Shown piece by piece: positions 13,301 through 24,891 of a stretch of DNA of 64,000 nt. Position 1 is the first letter of the stretch; every line of letters starts with the position of its first letter. The notes under the pieces are model-generated. The model was not told the DNA's origin. It worked only from the letters and a program-made list of their open reading frames with translations, and searched no databases. Origin of the DNA: Ottelia alismoides. Taxonomy: Eukaryota > Streptophyta > Magnoliopsida > Alismatales > Hydrocharitaceae. The stretch is from assembly GCA_037367405.1 (NCBI GenBank), contig JAZKJV010009324.1, forward strand, positions 682,001 through 746,000, given 5' to 3'. The position numbers were made by a program, and so were the translations under genes.

Positions 13301-13442
13301 TGAGGTAATTACGTTGTGTAAAAGGTTGTAGAGGTATTTTAAAACGTTTATAGGGGCTGCTGGGTAAAAATCCTTTACATGTAATTGTTAAGGGTTTTAA
13401 TACAAAATGCGACAGAAAAGTTAATGAATCATGGATTCATCA
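10338..13442 (-). repeat. 3' LTR of element B (3105 bp, includes a MITE)
   Basis: It is alignable with 20330-23281. On the minus strand it begins TGATGAATCCATGATTCAT and ends at TTATCA. A TATA-like CTATAAAT is at 11887-11894 (minus). It differs from the other copy by the MITE at 13134-13374 and by lacking an AT-rich segment present near 22210-22300. Confidence 0.93.
13134..13374. mobile_element. Foldback MITE in the B 3' LTR, Mutator-like by its 9-bp duplication
   Basis: A 241-bp insert is present in this LTR and absent from its partner, where the intact site reads TTTACATGTA (near 23213-23222). TTACATGTA flanks it on both sides (13125-13133 and 13375-13383). The ends are inverted: GGGATTTTTACCC on the left and GGGTAAAAATCCT on the right. 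The similarity of the two arms runs inward for about 100 bases (CCCTATAAAC and further in), so nearly the whole unit can fold. A 9-bp duplication is typical of Mutator-like elements. It has no ORF. Confidence 0.88.
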
Positions 13443-13456
13443 ACCCCCTATACTTA
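13443..13456 (-). promoter_or_regulatory. Polypurine tract of element B
   Basis: On the minus strand it reads TTTAAGTATAGGGGGT and abuts the 3' LTR. It would prime plus-strand DNA. A small stem (TTTGC...GCAAA) lies directly upstream, as in element C. Confidence 0.85.
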
Positions 13457-14952
13457 AACTTTGCTAGTCCCTTGGCAAACTCTTATTTGAAAAGTAAGTG
13501 AAAAAGAAAGAAAGTTAGAATGAATTTGTTTTCCTAAACCAATTCATGAGAACAGACAAAGGACAGAGCTCGATTGGGCCTGAAACAAGCATTTTTTTAG
13601 AGCCTTAACTAGGATTAGGATTTTATCCTCAACAGTCCTCAAGTTCCACAAATCCTTATTCAAGATCACCTCACCAACTAGCTCAGACTCACTTATTCGT
13701 ATCGCAAACTCTATCATCCTTGAAGTCAATTTGTACAGTGTGTGAATTGATTTAGCTCTTCTTGCTCAAATAAGCGAAGAAACTGTCCATCCTAGCTATA
13801 CACTTCCATTGAATCCTCATCCAGCTACTCTTTCCTCGGGGAGGAAGGTATTCCCTTCTGAGGTCAGTTCGTGCTATGTCCACAATCGAATATAGAGAGA
13901 AAGTGGAAGAATGAGAAAAAAGTGGAGTGCGACAAGTGTAGACACATCTCCTTGTGATGCTCAACTGGTGTAGCTAAGTCTCCACTAAGATGTGCAGACA
14001 TTTTTTGTGGAAGCTTGGACCATTGTGGTCGTATTTGTATTTGGTGGCTTCTTCTTTGATTTGGCTTTGTAATTTGCTTGCACTGCATTCATCTCTTTGT
14101 GCCTCGACGGATATAGCATCTTTTGTTCCTTCCCTTTTTTGAGGTCTTAGAAAAATCGTGTCAGTAGATCCTTCCCTCATCCAAAGAGACTATTGCAACC
14201 CCAACCTCTCCCGTATTTAGAAGTCAATGCTGTAAAGACAAGGATAGAAATGCACTATCAAGATGTACTGCCCTTCGAAACTCCATGCAAGTCGAGCTAA
14301 GTGCAGAGTGCATGTGTCCAAGATTGGTTCACTGGTGCAAAGTTGTACGGATGACACTAAGTGGTCTACTTAAGCATATATGAGTTGATTTCCCAAATAT
14401 GATCTTATGGAACCCAAAGATTTTAAGTCTAAAGACTGAAGAGTCTAAATTCCAGATCCTAACTAGGTACCTTACAACTAGAGTTAAAGGCCATGATAAA
14501 GCTCCATCCTTTAGACTAAACTCAATCCTTAGTTCGTGAAATCAAACTTATTCTGAAAAATGCGAATGCAAATGCAACAATGTTTTTGCGAAGTATATTT
14601 TCTGAATTTTACTCATTTTTACGGATTTTAAGGCTTTTGTAATTTTTATGAATTTTTGGACTTTGTATTTTTTATGTATTTTCTTATTTTTATTAACACA
14701 TATTTTAATAGATAGGATTTTAAATAAGTATTATACAGATTTTAAATACATATTTAAGTACATGTTTTAATTTAAATATTTTAAATACAGATTTTAGACA
14801 TATTTTACTTATTTACAAGGATTTTATAACTAATAAATAAATAGATAGATGGATTTTAAATTAACCCTCATCCACTTTTTATGGATTTTATAGATATAGA
14901 AATACATAAAAGCACGAGTTATGGACAAAAGTATATATAGAATATATATGCA
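13457..14952 (-). other. 3' untranslated tail of element B, conserved with C and A
   Basis: 13457-14570 aligns closely with 38250-39369 of C and more loosely with 44700-45796 of A. 14570-14950 is AT-rich with repeated ATTTTAAATA-type words. An ORF of 74 codons (13864-14088, minus) starts MQCKQITK like one in C at 38744-38953. Its length and frame are not kept in A. No env-like gene is recognisable. Confidence 0.7.
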
Positions 14953-15366
14953 CCCCCTATACTTAGCTTGTGCTTTGTCCTCATAGCGTCAAAAGAGAAA
15001 AAGGAGGTCATAACTCATGCTAAGTAAAAGTGGGTGAAAAAGAATAAGAGAGTACAAGTCAGTCAACACCCCCTATACTTACGATCAGGTCATCATAAGT
15101 ATAACGGAAGATCAAAAACGAGGTGACTAAGTGAAAAGAATATATAAAGAAGGAACAAAAGGAATAAAGAACACGAGATCATCGAAATCACTCGGTCCCC
15201 CCTATACTTAGGATAAGGCATCCTAATATATAAAAGAGTGTATCCCAAAATTGGGGACCAGTGACTTGTGAAAAAGAAAGGATACGCAAAAGTAACAGAA
15301 CAAAAAAAAACGCTACTCAATGAATAATCAGTCCCCCCCATACTAAGGTTATGGTATCCTAAGCAT
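14953..15366 (-). repeat. Array of four hairpin plus G-run modules in element B
   Basis: Read on the minus strand, modules lie at about 15333-15366, 15197-15228, 15069-15100 and 14953-15025. Each has an inverted repeat around ACTTAGGAT/ATCCTAAGT (or ACTTACGAT/ATGATAAGT-like arms), then TATA and five to seven G. The G-run with its left context copies the true polypurine tract. Spacing is about 130-140 bases. Confidence 0.85.
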
Positions 15367-15999
15367 AGAAGACGAGCAAAAATGGGGACGATTGTCATCT
15401 ACAAAGAATATACAAGTGCTGTGGATCTCCAAAAATTGAATGGCTCAAAAGTCTTTGTACAGGATGAGATAAAGTGAAAGAATGATCATGAGTCCTGTAC
15501 AAAATAGATCACTTCAATCAGGGTCATACTGAATCTTTTGCTTTTTATGTGCGTATCGATCCTTGGCTGAACAAGTAGAGCCTTCTCTGTAAGTGAACTC
15601 TGTACGTGGCATAGCTCTCTCTTCTGAAGTATGCGTCTCTAGAGTCAGACTACAGAAGGTGTCTATATGTGTAACAATCACACCATCCGACTCTCTACGC
15701 TGAATAGACTATATGATCTGTAAAATGTAATCAATTGACTCTCGTGTTGTAATATGTATACTCTCAATCTTCGGCACTGAGATGTCTACTGCAAGTGATT
15801 GCTCATCTAAATCTGATATGAAATATGTCTCTGTATGTGAACAATCATATGAAGAACTAGGTACCATGTGAATCACCTTATCCTTGTATAGGATATCGTG
15901 GGTATCAAAATAAACGCTCTTAAGATCAGGAAACTGTGTCTCATCTATGTGCTGGAAATCGTCTGCAAGACTGGTGTCCTCTGAAGTAAGTGACAATAC
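15367..15999 (-). pseudogene. Remnant between protease and the deletion scar in element B
   Basis: The ORF at 15709-15996 (95 codons, minus) is acidic and rich in Ser, Asp and His. It sits where C has the acidic linker between protease and reverse transcriptase (about 33990-34300). Left of it, 15480-15540 matches sequence after the integrase end of C (VIYFVQES region and the following TTCTTTCAC stretch). The coding sequence for reverse transcriptase through integrase is therefore missing. No function can be given to the linker itself. Confidence 0.65.
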
Positions 16000-16599
16000 T
16001 TATCTGGGACTGCTACATCCTCTCTCCATCTTAATGTGCATCTCTCCATTGTCTGTGCGGAATGATACTCTCCCAGCATCATAATCGAAGAGTGCTCTTG
16101 CTGTCTGCAAAAAAGGCCTCCCGAGAATGATTGGAACAAGGTGTAACTGTGTAGGGCACGTCATGTCTAGGATAGTAAAGTCCATTGGAAACTACAAGCC
16201 CTGAACAGTCACGATAATGTTCCTCAACACGCATCTAGGTCTCTTCACAGATCGATCTCCAAACTGAAGTATCGCTTGTGATTTGTAGAGGGGGCCTAGC
16301 TTGAGATTATCAAGCAAAGAGGATGGAAGCAAATTGATCGAGGAACCATTATCTAAGAGAGTACGATGGAATGTAGTGTCTTCAATCTGACAAGTGATAT
16401 AATGAGCTCCAGATGTTTTCTTCTTCTTGGGTACCTTGTTCCGAATAGCACACGAAGTTGCCTTGGTGAATATATGCTTCTCAACTCGTGATCTCTTTTT
16501 CCTACGTGTAGTGCATTTGTTCCTCAACTGATTCTTGAGTGTAGGAAAATGATCCAAGGCATCATGAAGTGGAATCCTCAAAAAGATGTGATCTTTCAA
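16000..16599 (-). pseudogene. Aspartic protease of element B, broken
   Basis: The ORF at 16192-16599 begins with the end of gag (DHIFLRIPLHDALDHFP) and runs into the protease. The catalytic box is LLDNGSSINLL around residues 81-91, with Asp 83. Asp-Asn-Gly is unusual, as Asp-Ser/Thr/Leu-Gly is expected. The conserved LQFGDRSVKRP follows. A stop near 16192 separates the C-terminal part (16000-16185) with TILDM and PIILGRPFLQTA, a typical end of Athila-type proteases. The enzyme would cut the Gag-Pol polyprotein. This is the best kept protease of the second family in the window. Confidence 0.82.
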
Positions 16600-16642
16600 T
16601 AGTCATTCATTATCTGAAGTCACAACATTCTTTTTAGTATTT

Positions 16643-19072
16643 TTATTTCCTCTTCCAAATAAAGCATCCCGAAAGGAACAATATCGGAATGAGAAAATCA
16701 AACTTTTTATTGATTTCAGAATCTGCTTGTACATCGAGAGTTTCAGAATAATGTACAAAACTCTCTAAAATAGGGGAAGAAACATTTTTATCGGGAGTAT
16801 CCGCATGGTCTAGCGTGATATCATCATCTGACTCGCCGGTATCTATGTCAACTGTTTCGGCATCGCTCCCTTCTCTCTGATCTTCATGGTGGTCCTTATC
16901 CTCGTGAAAGTTCACCTCCTCAGCATCAGAGTGTGGTTGCTCATGGATTTGCTCCTGCTCCCCATCAAGTGCCCTCTCCTTTATTCTGGCAGGTGCTCGT
17001 GGTGATCTACCGCTCCTGAGATGAATGAAGTTAGATAAAAAATCAGAAAAAGAGATCATACCTGTAGTGTTGTCTACTTGATCGTACCTGGGCTGGGAGA
17101 GTGGTCTTCGGCGCGGTTAACTTATCCAGACGATGGTTAACCTACTCCATCTCTGTGTTATGTGTAATTTGGAGCGTACTCAACAAATCCATGATTTGAT
17201 TTAAAGCCTGGGCCTGAGAAGTCATCTCAGGTTCAGTGCGGTGACGCTAGCTTTCTACACTCTCCTAACTTGGCGTGTACTATAGTGACGAATACGGCTG
17301 GGAGGATCTCTGCGGTGCAAAGGAAGACTGCTGCTACTGTTGATAGTGGCAAGGTTGTGAATGGTTAGCATGATAATTATATGAATGTGGTCTCTGATAT
17401 GTATGCTGGTGATCTGCTGCTGCGTGAATTGCTGTCGATGTTGGAATTGTGGACGTCCATGCTGTGGTTGACTGTACTGTTGCTGCTGCTGATGATGGGG
17501 TACACTCAGTTGCTGAATCGGAGTATACCAAATCCCGTTGATCTCAAGAGTGGCTTGAGGCTCAACATCCATATCTGCAGTACTGGTGATCTGACCGGGA
17601 TTGGAATGAGACTGATCCTCTTGCCAATCAATCTGCGGAGTCTCGGGCTCGCTCTGAACAAAATGAATCTGTCAGGTGGGTGGAGCAAGTAAAGTCCTTC
17701 GTGTAGGTTGTGCAGTCGAGGAAGATTGGGCCTGCTGGTACTGATGTTGAAGCTCTGAAACCTTCTTCGTGAGATCAGCTACTGAGGTAGAGATGAGAGT
17801 TTCTCCAACTCTCACAGCAGTTGTACGTCCTGAACTTACTTCTGAATTGTATCCACCAACGTTAATTTCTTGCTAATGAAGCCCATGTTGGTGTTGGATT
17901 TAGACTCTAAAATATTAGCCACCTTATGATGTTCTCGGTGATGTGGTGGCTGAGAGGCCTTCTGGAATGCCCGAGTAGTCGACGACTCTTGAGTTCTCTG
18001 CCATCCCTTCGAAGATGGACCTGACTGACTCGACATCCTTATTAAAATAACTTCCACCACATGCGGCACTCACCAACCCCTGAATATCCGGCTGGAGTCC
18101 TCTAAAATAGTTTTGCACCAGCACCTTCATCGGTATCTCATGATGCGAGCATCTCTCCGTAAGATCCTTGAATCTATCTCATGCCTCATAGAAAGACTCA
18201 TTCAGTAGCTGCGTGAAGTTGGAGATCTAACTTCTCATCATGTTCGTCCTCCCCAGAGGAATATACTTACGCAGGAATGTGGACTTTAAATCGTCCCATG
18301 AAGAAACTTCCCTTCCTAGATGGCTCAACCAGTAAAGTGCCTTATCTGCTAAGGCGAAGGAATAGGTATTGAGGTGCACAACCTCCTGCGTAACTCCTGG
18401 ATAGCTGGCCATACCACAGATCATCTCGAACTACTACAAAAAGGTAAAGAGCTCCTCTGCAGCATTCCCGTAGAACTTGGGAAGCAATCAGATGAAGGAC
18501 GACCTCAACTCGTATGGCCCTTGATTTGACGGTAGCCAAATCCAATGATGTAGTGTTCTTGCGCCCGGGTCATACTCATCCCGTAAAGTGGCGGGAACCA
18601 CTACAGGCGGTAAAGGGTTCCCGGCTCCCGCTCTCAGCATGGCTATCTCAGCTCGCAACACATTCTGAGTTCTAAATTGTTCTCGTATCTGCATGTTCAT
18701 CTGTTGTAAGGTGTCGAGAATTCCTATCGTGATATCTGTGGCTGAATTTGGTCTTCCGTCATTCTGGTGATCCTCACCTGGCCTCTCCTCTGCTGGTCCT
18801 TTGCCACGAGCAATGTGTTTCAGATCTGGTGTGAAAGAAAATTTCTCGTAAGAACTCAGCGAAAAATCAGCAGGAGATATTGATGATGTATTGAGGTAAG
18901 GTCCTTCCTCAATAGACTGACCAGGAGGCGAGGGAGTCTGGGTCTGACTCTCCTCGAGATCAGATGGGACCATCTCAGGAAGAGGGTCATCTTGAGCTTG
19001 TGAAGATGTACGACAAACGGTGGATGGTCGAGGGCTCACGGAGTCTGAGCAGAAAAGCTGTCGAGTCGTCAT
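16643..19072 (-). pseudogene. gag: gag of element B, broken
   Basis: The start is set at the ATG at 19072 because element C keeps this one. An ATG four codons further upstream (19084) is absent in C. In order: a Ser/Pro-rich N-terminus, the DTLQQMNMQIREQ coiled coil (about 18690), the VVVPATLRDEYDPGAR entry to the gag domain, ALYWLSHLGREVSSWDDLKS (about 18290-18345), LVSAACGGSYF (about 18050), a Gln/Pro-rich region (17250-17560), and an acidic C-terminus (16643-17059). Stops and frame shifts occur at several points, for example near 18488, 18227 and 17255. No CCHC zinc knuckle is seen. It corresponds segment by segment to C gag at 30898-33509. Confidence 0.88.
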
Positions 19073-20308
19073 CTTCGATGTCAAGTAATTGATCGGGAAA
19101 GCACATTTTACAATTCAAGAAAGATGGGAAAATGCGTAAAAGCCACGGTAACTCACACCCCGTAAGTAAACACAAAGCAAACCCCATTTTCACCAACACA
19201 ACCCGATGATGACCGTAAGAGTTCGGTCTTTTATCTTGTCGATTTTATGGTTGTATTAGCAAACAAGTATAGTCTCAGTTAACGCGAGCTGATAGGTGCC
19301 CGATGATTCCCTGAAATACTATCCCGAGTCTTTACAGAGAACTACTTGCTCTCAGCCAGTATGGTGGTAAGTATGGACCGTTTCTGGCTACCCGTGTTAC
19401 TTAAAGACGGAGCCTTACGTAGTGTCTTGTAAACCCCCACTCTGCTAAGTAGACCAAGACCGTTTCCGGCTACCCGAGCGTACCCACTGAAAAGTGGTGA
19501 TTAGGTGTATAGACTAAGTAGTATCTCAAAAGAAATATGGGTTTTGGGTTCTATCCTTATGGGTCGTCTCTCACTCACGCACTCTAAGAAGAACTGTGCG
19601 CAGATTACTCTCCCAAGTCAATTGAATCTTACGTTTGTTTTAGATCAGATACTTTAGCACTCCCAATTTTATTTTTGGGGTTTTATTTTTGGGGTTTTAG
19701 ATCAGATACTTTAGCACTCCCAAGTCCTAAAATCATGCACCTAGGTTGCGAGTCCTAAGACTAACTAAAAAAGCGCAATCAGATAGGAAAAAGAAAATCC
19801 TAAAAAATACCTATCCTCGTAAAAAGCTGCGGAAAATCGATGATGCGAGAAAAACCGCGGTGGGTGCCCTGATCCCCCGAATGCACAACACTCGGCGAAT
19901 CAGACCCTAAGAAAGAAAATGGGAGGGAGGTACAAGTCGGGATGCCCTTAAGGGACCCCTTTCTAAAAAAAACAAAAACATGGGCAAGTGCCCTTCTCTC
20001 TTTTTTACAAGAATAAAAGAAAAAATACAACTTGAGTCCTAACTATTCCTACCCTTAGCAATCGAGAACCTCGGTCTCTGCACTTCGACTGTTTGCAGCT
20101 TCCGAGAAAATCGGTTGAAGCTGCATGCCCTATAATAATTAGTTAAGAAACAAAAACACACAAAAAAGCCGTAAACAAAACTTTAAAAGAAACACGAAAA
20201 ATCGTAAAACTGAAGAAAAAAACCATAAATCGAAAACAGAAAGATAAAATTTGTAAGATCAAGAATAATAGAGAAAATCAGTTGAAAAACCACTATAAAA
20301 ACAATTCT
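19073..20308 (-). other. Untranslated leader of element B
   Basis: It is alignable with the C leader (29725-30897). It contains the hairpin at 19877-19895 and two copies of the CGGTCTT/CGGTCCA...GTAGCC motif (19353-19394 and 19457-19475). A local duplication with period 57 covers 19644-19723. No gene is supported. Confidence 0.75.
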
Positions 20309-20326
20309 TCCCCGGCAACGGTGCCA
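20309..20326 (-). other. Primer-binding site of element B (tRNA-Asp type)
   Basis: On the minus strand it reads TGGCACCGTTGCCGGGGA, three bases after the LTR end. It differs from the complement of plant tRNA-Asp by a single G-to-A in a CpG. Confidence 0.9.
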
Positions 20327-20329
20327 TTT

Positions 20330-23281
20330 TGATAACTTGTGTTTCGGGAGCGGATAAAGTGTCGGTGTAGAGAATCGCTCGGAACCAAAACCCGATTTGA
20401 TCAAACAAAAATTACGGTAGAAACAGGAGATAAAATCCTATTCTATCGTTCACTACTAATTTTAACCAGGTGAGTGTGCCTGGGACGAATTCAAGGAAGC
20501 AGAATGTCTAAACACGGTTTTGGAGACAGAATAAATTCCAACGAAATCCTCTTTTATTCTTGATTTTACAAGGAAAGAAATTGAGAACAAATTTAGTTTA
20601 AAACAAACTCAAGAAGACAAAATTCAAAACCACAACAGAAAGCGAGAAAAATTCGGGAAATACTCTAAAAAAAATTTGGGTATTTGTCGAGCTACCCTAA
20701 AATAATCACGGAAAAATGAGAAAAATTCGAAGTTCAAATGGCCCTTACAAGCCAAGGGCCTAACTGCAAGAAAAAATGTTGAGTTTTTGTTACAAAACAG
20801 TCCCTGAAGGGACTAAAATGTAGAAGGAATATATTTTACTACAATTAGATCCCCGCGCAGGGACCTAATTGTAATTTCTGGAAACTCTGGAGGCGGGCTT
20901 TAATTATTGGAAGTTGTTGGGCTTATGATGCAAATGTTCTACCCATTCGCATCTGATGGCTGAGTTAGAAGGCATTACGCGATCTGCTCTGTCCGCTAGG
21001 GACACGTGTCAGCAGGCTGTGCAACTTGGCGTTCTTGAGTGTTCTTCAGCGGCTCGTGCTTCTGATGAAGAGGTCCACTTCTCTAGAATTTTGCCGACGA
21101 CTGACGAGGTTCTTGGGCCTCCGACGGGACCAAAGGGGTGGCTCCTCCACCCCTCGAGCTCGCCCACAAGTGAACTCAATCGGAGATGGTCGCGATCGGC
21201 GGAAGAAAGCTGATGAAGATGGCGGTTATGGCTTTGCTCGTAGAGTTTCGTGGTTACTAAGTCCTCTTGGGATTTGATTTGCGAGAGGTCGTGAGTTCCT
21301 ATTGCATTTGAAATTGCTCTAGATGGTAGATAGATCTGCAAATAACATGATATGTGCTCGATTCACTAAAGAATTGGCCGAATGATTAAGGTTTTTGCAC
21401 GATCAAAAAGTGTTCCCAGAATACATGAAATTGGATGTATTAACAATGGCGTGTGAATGGAATGAAATCTGAGGGAAACGAATTGGAATGGGAGATGGAG
21501 ATTTGATACGCGTTTTTGACAGATGATAAAGGGATCTAATCGTGTAATTAGCTAACCTAATCGAAACTCTCTTTTTAAGAAATAAAAGGTTGAAATATGG
21601 AGGATGTACATGTGATTGCAGGGTGTAGAACCGCTGCTGGTCTTCGCTCGACGGGGCAGCTTCTCGGAGCTCCACGCTGCTCGAGGCACGGTGCAAGGCA
21701 GAGAAGCACCTTGGAACATCTCCTCCGACGTTCCTCTTCGACACAAGGTAGTGCCTTGGTGTTGTCACCACCGGAGGCAGCTGGAATGAAGCTTGTAAGG
21801 AGGAGGGTCGGCTGATGGTTCTGGAGAAGAATCAGTTAGGGGAAAGTTAGTTGGACCTCGCCAACTTCACTGCCATTTATAGATGAGTTGCTTGAGCTCC
21901 AAGGTGGTTCTAATGGTGGGCGAGTAGGAGGGTTGTTAGGAGAATAGGATGGAGGGCTTGGGTCGATTGGATTAGTTGTGAAGTGCGCAGGAGAAATTGG
22001 TAAAGAGGAGGCATTGGAATAGAGTTCCAACGGCCTGGGTTCTTGAAGAAGAACCGGTGCTGACACGTGTCCGCTCCTGGTTGGTCAGATAAATAAATAT
22101 CATATAAATTAAATAATAAATAGTAAATCATGTCATTTTAAATAGGTATAAAACCAAAAATGTAAATAATTAATTTATCTAAATTATGGTATAAATAATT
22201 TTTGTAAATATTAAATATTATTCGAAATATAAATAATATATTAATAAATAATTATAAATAATACTTAATAAATAGGTATTGAATTTTTAATTCAATAAAT
22301 AATTAATTAAATATGAATTTTATATTTTCTTTATTATTAGGATAATGTCTTTGTGAATTTTTATGGATTTTAATAAATTAATTTTGATATATTAACAAAT
22401 ATGGGTATAACTTATGTAGTTCAATTTCATCTATAAATTAGGGTTTTGGATTTTATTAAAATAATAAGTAAGCTCCAAAAATTCTGAAATAAATCATGTT
22501 GAAAATACAATATTATGAAAATAATTAGAAATTTTAAAATTAATAAAACTTTAAATAATGTGTTCTAAATAAAATAAATAGCCCAGAAACTCCTTTGTCA
22601 TTAGGTCCTGAAACCGACTTTTTGCCAACGGACTCCGATTTTAATGGATCTCTATTAATTAGAGAATAATATTTCATGAACTTTAAAGGTGAGTAGAGTG
22701 AAATTGGAGTTCGTATTAGGAAGTTATGATGTTCGTAAGTTGAGATTTTGACAATTAAAAAGTATGATTTCTTGGCATATATATAGGATAATATTTTTAA
22801 CTTATATATATATATATATATTTATATTTAGAAATAATTAGGAAAAGAGTTTGGCGAAGAATAAGTTTGTATGAATTAATTAAAAATAAATGAAGATTTT
22901 ATAATTATTTGATAAATAGTGAATAATGTGTGGAGTGTTATTTAATTATTTTTTTATGGTCTTCTTCTCTTATCTCCGCCTAATTGTTGTTTTGTCGACC
23001 AATCCATACTGACTTGGTCTCGGGGTTTAGGTTATATAAATATATCTTTCAGCTATATTTATATTATTTGAGTCATATTGTACATATATACATATCTACA
23101 ATCTACCTTATTTTCTTTTCTTTATTCTTTGTTTATTTACATGTTTTTGATTCATAAAAGTGCATTTTTATTCATGAATGAGATTTTTATAAAATGTAGA
23201 AATTAATGAATATTTACATGTATTTGTTAAGGGTTTTAAGATAAAATGTGACAAAAAAGTTAATGAATCATGGATTCATCG
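20330..23281 (-). repeat. 5' LTR of element B (2952 bp)
   Basis: It is the partner of 10338-13442. Its outermost base is changed (CG in place of CA on the plus strand at 23280-23281). A minus-strand CTATAAAT is at 21875-21882. A perfect 7-bp hairpin GGGGTGG/CCACCCC lies at 21135-21153. A run of TA repeats lies near 22803-22822. Confidence 0.92.
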
Positions 23282-23286
23282 TACTC
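23282..23286. repeat. Right target-site duplication of element B (TACTC)
   Basis: It matches CACTC at 10333-10337 in four of five bases. Confidence 0.6.
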
Positions 23287-24500
23287 CTAGTGATACTTTG
23301 GGGTGATATTTCTTCCTATGTATTTTATGCTAATTTTCTGACACTTAGGAACGGTAGGATGCCAGCCGGCGGCACCTCCTCTGATCGATGACCACTTGGA
23401 TATTCTGGAGCACCAAACGAGTATGGTAGCAGTGCTGAAGCCACCCATGATGATGATGATGGTGGTGCTGAGGCCACCAAGGATGTTGATCCAACCGTCG
23501 GTACTAAGGTCATCATGATTCCAGTAGCAGACGGTGGTGCTGATGCCACCAACATTCCAGATGTTGGGCCAGAGCGGTGTTGATGATGCAAGACCAGATG
23601 CTGTAGGTGGTACTGAGGCCACCAATTTTCCCTCAATTGTATTACCTTCTTTTGTATCTCAGGACTAAAAAATACAAAAAATTGGAAAATTAGAAAAGAA
23701 CAAAAAAATGAATAAAAGAAAATTTATGTATCCCCTACGAGTCCATATGTGTTGCATGATGATATTGCTATAGATTCTACTCTTATACATATATAGAAGC
23801 CTATTCCTGACCCTCATCCTTCGGGAGAGGGTCTATCCATCCCCTTCTCTCAAGCACCCCGCCCAACAAAGGGGAATAAAACAGAAAATCCCAAAAATAA
23901 ACTCCAGTCAGAGTTTAACTAGCAGATGATTGATCAATTTCAGATACATCTGACTCTACAAGAGGCACTAGAGCACATCCTCCTTTTCCAGAATAACTTG
24001 AGAGAGAAGACCACCATCCGCAGGAAGAGGATGAACCACAATGCAGAGATCGATGTGCTTACTCGTGCCACTTGCTTCGCCATTCAGAACCGATTGACTC
24101 AATAGACCTGGTGCATGAGATGCATATGTCATATGCCATATACATGAGCAGTGGTTTGATTGTTCCCTATTAGACAGCGGGTCTTCTATTAACCTTCTTC
24201 TGGCAGCCTTATTCGACTAATTCGTGTTCGGCCCTCTTCGACAGAGCAAGACAGTCCTTCAGTTTGCTGATAGATCTGTCAAGAGGCCGAAGGGGTTATT
24301 GAAGGACGTGGTCGCCATAATTCAGGACCTGAAATTCCCTGTAGACTTTGTTGTATTGGACATGGAGATCCCAGAGTCTGTGACAAATACTCCCATCATA
24401 CTAGGATGCCCATTCTTGGCCACAGCAAGGCAATGTCCGACCATGATAGTGGGAAGGTATACATTCGCGTCGAGAGTGAAAGTGTACAAACAGAGATGAT
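23282..24500 (+). pseudogene. gag C-terminus and protease of element A, after the B insertion
   Basis: The part at about 23920-24100 matches the end of gag (LQEALEHILLFQNNLREKTT, then TRATCFAIQNRL). The protease catalytic box DSGSSIN is encoded at 24173-24193, and its Asp is intact. LRQSKTVLQFADRSVKRPKG (ORF 24224-24499) and PIILGCPFLATA follow, the second in the place of the family's ILGRPFL motif. Stops near 24102 and 24211 break it. Upstream, 23425-23625 holds four spaced copies of a GGTGGTGCTGAGGCCACCAA-like unit. The region 24500-24890 is the acidic linker with several stops. Confidence 0.82.
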
Positions 24501-24891
24501 CGAGGAGACCAGAGAAAGAGATTCAGCCTGCTCCGAGCAGTCTAGTGATTCAGAGAAGATAACAGATGTAAAGCGAGATGTCTAACAGGAGTGTGATTTC
24601 GTGATCACAGATGATGAGGTAGTTTAGTCAGACTTGTATCACAATATCTTGGCATGCCATTAGATAGTGCAGATTTACAGATTGTGGATGATAAGATTTG
24701 GAGAACAAACTCTTAGAATTGGACACATTTGAGGCTAATGATCGTGGTCAGGATAGTGAAGTAGAATATATTCATGTTCTTCTGATTCAGATCCCTCATG
24801 TTCAAGCATTGATTGGGATGATTTTGATGATTATTTTCCATTTCTGATTCCTTCAGAGTCGACAGCTAGGGTAGAGAGTGAGCTAGCATAG

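Larger units (their letters stand above)
10338..23281 (-). mobile_element. Element B: non-autonomous Athila-like retrotransposon inserted in element A
   Basis: It reads on the minus strand. Its 5' LTR is 20330-23281 and its 3' LTR 10338-13442. The primer site is 20309-20326 and the polypurine tract abuts the 3' LTR at 13443. It is the same LTR family as element C. The internal region is about 6.9 kb against about 9.7 kb in C. It holds gag and protease, then jumps to sequence matching the end of C integrase (around 15480-15530 versus 37210-37250). No reverse transcriptase, RNase H or integrase is found. It would depend on enzymes of a relative such as C. Confidence 0.93.

Noticed and set aside
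22803..22822. TA-run as a regulatory site
   Set aside because: A simple repeat that is not kept in the sister LTR.
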